A program made the position numbers and the translations under genes. This document shows, in pieces, positions 34,414 to 44,448 of a DNA stretch of 64,000 nucleotides (the stretch's first letter is position 1; each line of letters opens with the position of its first letter). Source of the DNA: Porites lobata (lineage: Eukaryota; Cnidaria; Anthozoa; Scleractinia; Poritidae); contig CALNXK010000184.1 in assembly GCA_942486035.1 (NCBI GenBank), forward strand, positions 124,001 to 188,000. The letters are read 5' to 3'. A model generated the notes under the pieces. That model made no database searches. It saw only the letters and a program-made list of their open reading frames with translations, and was not told where the DNA came from.

Positions 34414-36239
34414 ATGAACGTCAAGATATCTTTGCTGTTCTTCGTCGCGGTGGCTGTATATGCCAAGGCCGAGTTAGAGCAACAGTACCACCCACAAGCC
34501 GTGCTACACTATCTCGAGATGGAAGATAAGAAAATGGCAGAGAAGGTTCGAAGCATCGTAAAGCTACCAGAGGAAGACTTTGCTAGGCCATCATTTAGGC
34601 CCAGCGGTTTCCCAACTGGAATACCACCAAAAGTCGTAAGTAGCACCTTTACTTGCACGATGAAAAGTAGCAAAGCTCGAGCAAACAATTGTTCTTACCT
34701 ATGCCTCGGCAAATTAGAGAGAGATTAGATCGAGGTTTGGTCATTTTACTGCAAACGACAAACTGCGGTTTGCGGTTAACGGTTTCACGTTACCCCGTCT
34801 GCCCATGTTTGGAACTTAAGATTCACAGATGGTAGCTCGCAGTTTCCATGTTTGTTTTCATTCATCCACCTACTTCTACTTTAACTGAGAAATTGTCTTC
34901 AAAATTATGTTTTTTTGAAATAGCATTCGATAATCAATAAGCAAAAGGGTTCTAAAAAGTTGAATTTCTTCTCAAACCGTGGGAATGTGATGTTTTAGGA
35001 GGGTGCAAAAAACCTTGTGGTGAATCACTTACCCCTAGACCCTTTTATAGCCGTACAAACGTAAACCTCGAACCGCAAACGTGACTGCAAGGCCCTGATC
35101 ACGTGACTTCTCGACGTTCCCAGTTGCGGAAAATGCCGAAAAACCTTAATCTTAAGGTCTCTATTAAAAGTCACTTTAACACCAATCGCAAAAGGTGAAA
35201 AAAGGTAGTTTGAAGCCAGTTTCATCCATAAAAACTGTTCTGTACAGGTGTTATTTGTTTATTCTCTATTCTGAGAAATACTATACTTGAATCTGACGTT
35301 TGCGTTTGTCGTTAACTCTTAATTTAGCCATGGACTAGACGGGGGGAAATCTTTGTACCGTGGTAATATGATATCATTGCCGTTTGCCGTTAACCTGATT
35401 CTTTCCGCCTCTATTTCCTCTTTTGCTGCTACTAACACACATTTAACAGGCGAAACAACAACACAGCGACAAAAAACAATTTTAATTTTTAGAGTGAAAA
35501 TCCCTTAGAATTCAGAACACCGTGTTTGAAAATTTTCTTTCAGAAAGTTTGCATCATTGCGGCTGTGATATGCCACAAAAGAGCTGGCGATAACGCCTGT
35601 GCCCATCTGAAGTGCATAAAGAGGACTGGCTTGTGTCTGAAAGCAGCGGGCGTTGGAATAAAAGACTTGCCTGCAAATGTGGTAAGGTGGTTAGCCTGCG
35701 TAATTGCAATCGGTATTACTGACAGCGGCTCTCTTTATCTTTCCAAAGAGAAGCTTCAATATAAAATGACATTCAGGTGTGTGTTTATATAACAAAAACC
35801 AAGAAACTTTCAAAGACAATTTGTCTTTGCTCGCTTTATAAATGGTCCATGCTCACTTGCTTGACACTTTGACTGTTAAATGTTCTAATATTACCCGCAA
35901 AACGGAAAAGCTTCCACCCAAAGTAGACCCAATTGGACAGGGCGTTTATGATATCCATATCAGAGTGTTAAAAGCTTGTGCAAAGTCGTTCAGGTACGCA
36001 GAACACTGCAAGTTGAACATAACTTGTTTTCAGGTTCATCCCACGTAACATAAAGCTTTTTATTGTTGTTTGATTATTAAGATAATTAATATTTTCATTT
36101 CCATTCCCTCCCATTCAAGAGAAAATGTCTGCCGATAATCCCGTGTTGCCTGCTGGGTAGCAAGAGCTGTGAAGAGAAGCTGTGCTGTTTTGTGAGATTT
36201 GGAGAGTGCGCGAAAAAGCTTGGCGACCAGAAGGGCTAA
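34414..36239 (+). CDS. secreted cysteine-rich peptide precursor, gene C (divergent paralogue)
   Basis: Three exons, 34414-34635, 35544-35681 and 36120-36239, join at phase 0 to 159 residues. Residues 1-19 are a signal peptide (MNVKISLLFFVAVAVYAKA). The middle resembles genes A and B only loosely (EDKKMAEKVRSIVKLPEEDF against the DEKMAQVLRDNGLPED region), then becomes Pro-rich. Exon 2 has C-x6-C-x8-C-x4-C-x6-C with KRAGDNAC. Exon 3 has the same cysteine columns as A and B plus one extra, giving CC before SKSC and ending with LCCFVRFGEC. Poly(A) candidates are AATAAA at 36304 and 36378. It is transcribed away from genes A and B. Shared exon structure and cysteine columns make paralogy secure; function is not known. 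Confidence 0.87.
34745..35400. repeat. GTTAACGG-type inverted element in gene C intron 1
   Basis: AAACGACAAACTGCGGTTTG near the left side pairs with 'cgtttgcgtttgtcgttaac' at about 35298, and GCGGTTAACGG recurs as CCGTTTGCCGTTAACC near 35380. An inverted-repeat transposon relic is likely; its exact ends were not resolved. Confidence 0.45.
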
Positions 36240-36440
36240 AGCAGATTAACAATTGGCCCGACTTCGACAGAAAATATTTCAATATCGGCCCATGGAAACG
36301 GAAAATAAAGGGAAAATATGTCTGCACAAAATGTAGTTTTATATCGATATCAGTTGTCATAAGTGAACATGTGTAACAATAAAAGAGCCTGGTTGTGATA
36401 AAAAAATGTGGTTTAGTTTTTCGCTGTTGTTGTTTTTAGC

Positions 36441-36553
36441 CGCCGCCAGGTCAGCTCAGTTGGGAGAGCGCCAGTCTGCTGAGCGGGAGGTCGGAAGTTT
36501 AAACCCCTGCCGGACCAACACTCAGGGTCTTAAAATGAGAAGAAAGTGCTGCG
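36441..36553 (+). repeat. tRNA-derived SINE (5' part)
   Basis: CAGCTCAGTTGGGAGAGCGC is an A-box region and 'ggaagtttaaacccctgcc' a B-box region mutated from GGTTCGAACC. Then comes CGGACCAACACTCAGGGTCT, a tail I associate with coral SINEs. Body and tail are continuous, so it is a SINE and not a tRNA gene. It lies about 200 bp after gene C. Confidence 0.75.
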
Positions 36554-37587
36554 AACGTACGCACGTAAATTTTACGCGCATAAATATATATGGATTTGCG
36601 GCCACGTTGAACCTGGCTGAACTTTTGCCTTATAAGCAGCAAAATACACCGTAACACTAAAATTTATTAAATTGCAAAAGCTTTTACGGATCTTTTACAG
36701 GTTATCATTGTCAGTAAAACATTTTTTTTTCTGTTTTGAAATTATTGCATTAAAGCAATAAAGCAAAAAAAGGTTCACCCATGTCGACTTGCAGCAAGAA
36801 AGGATATCCTTTTTAGCTTGCAGCCAGAAACATACTACAAACCTCATTACCCCCTAAAGTGTTTTCTCTTTCCTAACATTTTTCGTTTCAATGTTTAGAG
36901 GTGAGTTTGCTGTTGTTGTCGTTGTGGATTTTTCTTTTTTTTTTTTGACATTTATAGCAGGAATTGGTGATCACATGGTCTGTTTTTTGACCCAATCACT
37001 ACAACATTTTTTTTTTGCCTTAAGCTTTTTAAATACTTGACGATGACAAACGCGCATTAAATAATCTACCTAGATATCTTACCCTTTTTTTTGGAGAAAA
37101 AAATTGTCAATTGCTTATGAAAAATAAAAGGACAAAATGAAGTTGCTCTTATTGTTTCACACCAATAATAATGAAAACAAGCACACGGAATAAAAACAGA
37201 GGCAAAAACCTTCGCAAGGTAAAAAGATGACGAACCAGGCCCAATCCACAGGAATCCGATTGTTGTTGTTGTTGTTTTTTTAACCATTTTTTTTAAACAC
37301 GAATCAGCCTTCCGTTCACACGAAACTAGTGAATCCGCTCACCGAAACGGCATCTTTGTTGAAACCGCTCTCCAGAGTGATTTAAGGCTAGCCTGAATTT
37401 CATACGATTGATTCGAGTCGTTTTCTCCTCTCAGTTACTGAGGGAGTAAAAATGACTCGAAGTAATCGTCTGAAACTCAGGCTAATTTAAGGTCCCATCC
37501 TTACAAATCTGCGTAAAACATATGCGGTCTCAATAATGACCGGATCGTGTTGAAAGGGCCTTAATATTCGTTTGCATGCAATAGATG

Positions 37588-37970
37588 TCTTTAGACTCTT
37601 AAGACGAGGACGAATGCGAGCATGAGAATTCCTCAATGCTAAGTACAGTGAGTGCATGTGAACCAGCGTCATTTTGGCGGGAAACTGACGCGATAGCCCT
37701 AAGCCTTCGTCATTCTATCTACTACGAGCGTTGGCGAGAATGTCGTAGCGGCGGAAACAAGTTATCAAATGGTAGAAGTTTTATCATTTTGCCATTGAAC
37801 GAGGGCTTAACCTCCCTCAATAAAGATAACAGTGCTAACTTTTCCAGTTAATCAAAAGAACAATGGCGCTTTCCGGGGTGTCTATTTTTGTTTTTTGAAA
37901 ATATGTATTAAAACGTTCTATGAAATTTCGTACTCGCAGTTGTTCTCGTCCTCGAATCTAAAGGCCTCTA
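37588..37970. mobile_element. GAGACCTTTAGA-type MITE (family M3), copy 3
   Basis: Left TCTTTAGACTCTTAAGACGAG and right 'gttctcgtcctcgaatctaa' are the inverted ends. The interior GCGGCGGAAACAAGTTATC and CTCCCTCAATAAAGATAAC match copy 2. Confidence 0.75.
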
Positions 37971-38600
37971 ATAATACCAGCAACCCACCAATTGAAAATG
38001 AAATTCAATTCAATTTAACAATGAACTTTTAAGGTTCCCCTTTCACAAAAAGCTATAAATAGTTGTCTCATAACTTTTTTTCAAGGTAGTACGATAGCTA
38101 AAATAGTGATATGGATTCATAAGCTTCATTCTTCATCCCATTAAGAAAAACCACTAACTATTGAAAGACTGCTTGATCGGTAGCCATTAAATGTATCGTC
38201 TGAGACCACGAATTTTCTCAATAAATCCTAGGAACTTGGACTCAATAACAGTGCTGAAAACATAATGAAAATAGAAATGAAGTATTACAGTGCAGACACT
38301 CAAACCCGGACACTTGCAAAAAGATTGTCCAATCACAACATTTTCTGCAAATGAATCGATAACATTTATAACTTTGAGGACTGTTTCCTGAGAGGCTAGG
38401 TAATATAAGTTCAAACGGGTTTAAAGTTTTTAATGGTTGCATAGATGAATACTTGGATTTTAACGCTCCGTTTGCAAAAACTTACGAATCTTTTGTTTTC
38501 AGAAAACGTTGTGTGATTGAACAAATAATTCATCCAAATGTCCCGGTTTGTGTGTCCGCACTGTAATGGGCTCAATACACCCCTTCACGGCTATGAGGGC

Positions 38601-39043
38601 ATGCTGGGTAATCAGGACGAGATGGCGGGGAAGTCAAACGTCTGTATGGGAATTCAAAGTCAACTAATTCTTCCTACCGGAATTGAAAATCTCGTAACTT
38701 GCTCGTTGCAAACTTTAACTAATGAACTTAAAGAATCTATGCACTAAATGTGGAGGGCACAGCAGTCCTTTGTCGCTTTTTAGAAAATTTGACTTTATCC
38801 ATACATTATTGTAATTTTTGTGTTGTCGGATTACAGAAAATGTATGGAAGAACTCAGGTTTTCTAAAAAGCAACAAAGGACTGCTATGCACTCCAGATTT
38901 AGTGTATAGATTCTTTAATTCATTAGTTACATTTTTCAAAGGGAAAGTTACAAATTTATTCAATTAGCAAGAATTAGTTCACTTTGTGTTCCCATACAAA
39001 CTTTTGATTTTCCCACCATCTTGTCCTGATTACCCATCTGCCG
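38601..39043. mobile_element. ~440-bp fold-back element
   Basis: Outer arms ATGCTGGGTAATCAGGACGA and 'cttgtcctgattacccatct' are inverted, as are AACTAATTCTTCC and AAGAATTAGTTC. Inner arms AGAATCTATGCACTAAAT and 'ggcacagcagtcctttg' pair with CAAAGGACTGCTATGCAC and ATTTAGTGTATAGATTCT. Short loops interrupt the pairing. No coding potential. Confidence 0.75.
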
Positions 39044-39597
39044 TTACAACCGGGAAGAGGTCTATTATTAGATCTTTTCTCAATGATCATAGAGCTTCCT
39101 CTCCATCTCCTCCATCATCCCACCCCATCCCATCTTTTACTAGCACATGCAGTCTGAAGCAAAGGCTTAAACGGTTATAAGGAGATACAAAAGCTACAAT
39201 ATTATAATTTGTCCACAAATGGAGGACGAAACAGCCAAGGACGAAAACGAAAATCGATACCTAAAAAAGCAACGTGATCTTGTATTTTTTTTCTCAAAAA
39301 TCTGGAGCACCTTCTTCAACTGTCCAAGACATTGTCCGGCCATTCAACCGTTCCTGAAGTTAAAAGAGAGATATATATTTAATATGACACTCTGCACAGT
39401 TTTGACTTGTTGCTAACGTTAAAGAAAAATAAAACAGTATTTTGATGGTGGGTAAAACTACGGTCATAAGCATATTTCGGTCGCGTTAATATTTGAATAA
39501 ACGGTTTGAGGCGTGAGGAAATGTTTGAATAGTCTCTGCTGGGTGGGCCATTTGACGCTCTTTGAAGCGCTAGCCATTGGGGCAATTGACCATCTAA

Positions 39598-39813
39598 GGG
39601 TCTGTTTACAGGGTGGTGGGGGAACCCAGGTAGGTAAAGTAACCCTCTTAGGTGAGGTAACCCGCCTGTCCATATAATCTCTTGTACGGTCACCCCACAA
39701 ATCATGTAAACCTGATCAAATTAAAACAAGAGAATTTATAATTAGGCGTTGTACTCCACCTAAGCGGGTTACCTCACCTACCTGAGGCCCCCCACTTCCA
39801 TGTAAACAGGCCC
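39598..39813. mobile_element. 216-bp PIF/Harbinger-like MITE
   Basis: Ends GGGTCTGTTTACA and TGTAAACAGGCCC with TAA on both sides (39595-39597 and 39814-39816). Inner arms CTTAGGTGAGGTAACCCGC and GCGGGTTACCTCACC are inverted. It lies 80 bp beyond the proposed stop of the large minus-strand gene and so probably within its 3' untranslated region. Confidence 0.8.
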
Positions 39814-39892
39814 TAAACTGACAACATACTGGGGAATTTGCCCGGGGAGGCATGGGCAGTTTTGGAATTGAATTGGTACATCATCCACCGTT

Positions 39893-42800
39893 TCAACATC
39901 TGGGGCCAAAAGATCTTGAACTTTGAAACCATTTTGACCCTTTGTTGATCTAAAAGCTAGCCTAGTGAAACAAAACGGATTGTGCAGTCCACGTAACATA
40001 AATGAAATTCTCGAGTAAAACCAGTTCATCTTCGAAAAATTTTAAAAGACGTTTTCATCAAAACACTCACCTGTTGCTTATAGTTTGAAGGTGGACCATA
40101 CTTGTATCGTCTGTTACCCCATCGCCTGCAAAAACAAAAAAAAAGTAATCAACATGAACACGATGATCATCGTGCCACATCAAAGGGGGCTCTCGCATTC
40201 AGGATGAGATTAATATATAAAAAGATTACTTACTTTGTCGATGTACGGACTTTGATTTCTTTGGCGGACTATTCGAATTTTGCGGTTAGCTGGAGCGAAG
40301 CCTGGAGCCGAGAAATATTTGGGGTCTTGCAACCAGTTTGGGACAGTCGGAAAACTCTCGGACAATGCGATCGCTTGCCGAGCAGTATAAAGTCATGCGA
40401 GCGGCTCCGAAGATTTCTCTATTCCAGACCTCGCTCCAGCTGACAGCAAAATTCATACTGGCCGCCCAAATTCCACTTATGGATATATGTTCGAAGTAAT
40501 CTTTATCCAGTATAATCTAACCGAATGCGTGAGCCGCCTGGGCAACTGCAACCATGAACTTTTAAATCGTGCTTTTTACATACGTGTAAATCGTCAACAG
40601 AGAGCTTAAGCAACAACGAAGACGACGGCGACGAAAACGTTACCTTTGAAAAATGAATTCGCGCTTATTCTATCTCGTTAAATTTATTAAATGCATTTAT
40701 TTTTTCTGGAGTTGAATTCGAAAGGACTGTATGGAGGTTGAGAAAAAGAAAAAGAAACTTGTTGTCTTGTGTTCACGCGCGTCCTCCACAAAAAGTGAAA
40801 TTAGGCACTTGACGTCGTAGTTGTGCAGTGACGGGAAAGAAATGTACCAAAACCAAAATGCGTGAAGTCTCTGTTTTGCTTTTTCAAACCCATTGCTTCT
40901 CCGTTCTCGTTGCCGTCACCGTCGTATTGCTATCAGAAATAACATAGACTTCAGACCTACTAACATTTCGCAACTGACCTGTCATTTATGATATTGCTTC
41001 CTCTGCGTGCCCCATTAACGTATTGTACTCTGGTAACGTTCCCATAATCCTTTAGATTAAACCTCTCGCCATAAGCCGTGCGGGCATTTAACCGTCCATC
41101 TGAAACAGATTTCCTGGAGCTACGTTCAGGGATAAAACTTGACGGATCGGCTACAATGTCGATGCGCCTCCCTGTACTGCTACTTGGTTGAACATCACCT
41201 TCATAAGGAACAATTATAGGAGTGCTGGACAATTTAGTGGTCGCGTGAAAGCGACTGGTGTCAGTTGGCCCAGAGGACCTGCGTCGGTATGAATTGGAGG
41301 GATCAGTGACGATATATGAAGTGCCCTCTCCACCTGAGATAGTGTGCACAGTGTACCCATCGGGATTGGTTGTTCCTCTAGAAAGTGTACTTACGCCAAA
41401 ATTCGGTGTCATAGCTAGGGCACCCTGTGGAGCTCTGGCAATGCCGTGATCGGAATTTGATGTAAGCATTCCAGAAGACTGGAACAAGGCCTTTCCAGGT
41501 TTTTGCAAGCTTAGCCTTGGTGGTCGAGCGGGCACGGCGTTTACTGTTATGACTATGTTACCTCCTTCGTCCTGATAAGAAGAAGCCTGCCTGGTAGTTC
41601 TGTACCCTTCGTGCATTCTCTGGATTGTGTGCATTGGGACAGTGTAGGGCTGATTGCGTCTAACAACAATTTCATTTCCAGCAACCTTAAAAATGTAAAT
41701 AAAACAAGAAGAAAATAGGTCCAGTCTTACCTAAAAGTTTGAAGTTGTTATGTTTTTAATGTGGCGAAAATCGGTTGGGTAGTCGCTTAGGAGTGGTTAG
41801 GTCTACCTCAATTTTTTTAACGACTCAAGCACGACCATACATTTTGGGAACGACTTGGCATTTTACTGTAATGTGAATACAGCTCATAGATAACTGCAAA
41901 CTAACCTTTGAGCTGCCTTGTAGCGCTCTCAAAACTGTGCGCTGTTGTTGTCCACGTGACCCATACCCAAGGACAGTGGACATCAGCTTGTTACCATGGT
42001 AATACCGTGCGCCCACAATGTAAGCTCTACTCCCCGCAGCCCTTCTTCCCCGCTTCATACTGCCATGCCTTTTTATCTCTTTGGTGACGTGAAGCGCCTT
42101 AGTGTTGTACCTGTTGTCTTCTTGGATCTTGAATCTGATGGGTACTCGCACAACGCCATCTTGGTCCTGTTCTTCGTAATAGTTTGTGTAGTAGACGCCG
42201 TCTTCGTATTCATCGCGGTTGATTGGAATAGTTACCGTACCATCCGACTAAAAAATAAGAAATATTTATTGGATAGCCAACGCTTGGTTCGTTCATAAGT
42301 AGGAGGAACAAATGACCGTCTATGTGAATGTACTCCTGAATAGGACTGTTGTTGACAGTTACTGACATATCGACAACCCGTGCGGTAGTTATCTCTGTAG
42401 ATCACGCCAGCGAATTTAGTCGCGATGTTATTGGTCATCGGTCACTCCAGCCGTGATGTTAAGCTATGAAAACGCTAAACATGATTGGTGCGTTTTGATC
42501 CGTCTTTCGTCACTTTTTCATAATTATAACGGTCTTTCAATCATTCTATCGTTATTAGTCCTGCTTGAGTTCGTCAATAAGTCGTTTGTAAGGTGCCGGT
42601 AATTATTGACTACGACTCAATGGCGTTTGTTCTATGTTAGATTCTTTGCTCAAATTAAACCAACAAGAAGATCAGTCACCTTTCTATGACTTTCTTTTAG
42701 GAAAAGGTACGCTGAGAGATCATGACCGGATTTACCCACGCTGTGCGACGAGACGCCAGAGTAAAGGTACTTCGTTTATTGCTACTGAGTAATAATGAGC

Positions 42801-44415
42801 TAGAGTGTTTGTTATATCAGATAAATGAATTGACAGTATAGTTAACAAGAATTTTGAAAATTTAGGCCAATACTGAGCACACTTACCTCCACTATTCGAT
42901 CTTTCTTTTGCAGAATCCTTGCCCAAGCTTTCCTGCAAAAAAGGAAAATACAATATTACAGTTTCGACAAAACAGTGCAAAGTTGAATATAAGTCGAATG
43001 GCTCTGATGTCTTTAAATTTCAAACCGTTTTATATTAAAACACACCATGTTCACTTTATGAAACCTTTGCGACGGAAAGATTTATCCTCACCTTCCACGA
43101 GTAGTTAAATCCCCAACTTTGATTTTCACCACGCCATTTTCGACCCTGACAGCATCAGCACCATAAACGTCGTCGACCTTTATCTTCCTTATATGTGGAT
43201 CAGCATTCTCCTTTGTGTCTCGTAGCACTATGGCCTTTTCTTCTGGAGCAGCTTGTGCAATGATGTACCGGGGACGTCTTCGTTTTTCTTGCTTTGCGCG
43301 AACTCTCACATGGACGTCCACGATATCATCTTTAGATCGACGAGAGTGTCGTCTGAGCGAACTGTGATATAACAAAAAAAAGAAAAGAAAAGAACAACGT
43401 AATAAGATTTCTGGATTGCCCGCTAACGCCTATAACATACTTTCAAGGGTAAATATTTATTAACCACTGCAACATACCCTGGAATCTTCTTTGGAAGTCA
43501 AACACAGAAACAACAACACAAACAACGACAGCAAACAGCAAACTTTGTACGGAGAGCGACGTGTGAAGGTAAATATTGGATTACAATCCACTATTAAAAG
43601 TTAAGTACAAGTTACAATGGTACAGCTGCAAGGGATTTCAATCAAGTTGTCTATTCAAAAATTCGCTACTTCTGTGCGATGATTTTTTTCTCTTCCTCCG
43701 TGGACAAAATAACATGCATCTAAAACCCCAAACCCAAAAGGATTGAAAATCTTGAATCTAAGAAATTGTGAACGCGACAGCGCGACTGCGCGAAGCTTTC
43801 AAAAAGTATCAACCAACTATTACAACCTTCTGTCATAAGATCCTCGACGGAAGCTCCGCCTTCTCACTGGTCCTAAATGTAGCAATTTATCCATATCCTC
43901 CGCAGTATAAGCGCTAGTGTAACCGTTGAAATTGTTTCGGCTCTCAATCTGAAGTAACCGATCGACGTCCTCGGCTGTGAAAGCATCCCACCACGTCTGT
44001 TTATCCACCTCGGGTGATAAGGGCTGCTGCTGTGAATCTATGTGGATTATAGCTGTGCCAATGTTCGTCGTATCGCTTCCATCCTCAACCTGTACAAGTT
44101 AGTAGTTTTATTATATGAAGAAAACAGTGGCTGTAATAACGAGGTGACCGTGTTACCGAGGTGACCGTAAGGTGGGGTTCCTCTGTATGTATCACTCGAA
44201 TTACTAGAAGCTATAAGAATTTATATTTATAGCCTGAGAAAACAGCCAAAATTTCGCAACCTCCCCCCACCCCCTCTTGTTTCCCCGCGAAGTGACGTCT
44301 GAGGAAAACCAACAGAAATTCTATACTGATGACGTGTCACTAACCAGATCTGGGTAGTGCTTCTGATCAGTTGAAGCAAATATACCTCGCGGTATGATCA
44401 ATCAGAAGCACTACC

Positions 44416-44448
<33 letters not shown>

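Noticed and set aside
36406..36654. 82-codon plus-strand open frame, and a possible tRNA gene inside it
   Set aside because: The body is a tRNA-like SINE head with a mutated B box and a SINE tail, not a separate tRNA or protein gene.
39778..40029. 83-codon minus-strand frame as last exon of the large gene
   Set aside because: It would need an intron of about 41 bases and reads into a MITE; the exon at 39949-39893 has a better acceptor and stops in phase. Kept as an alternative only.
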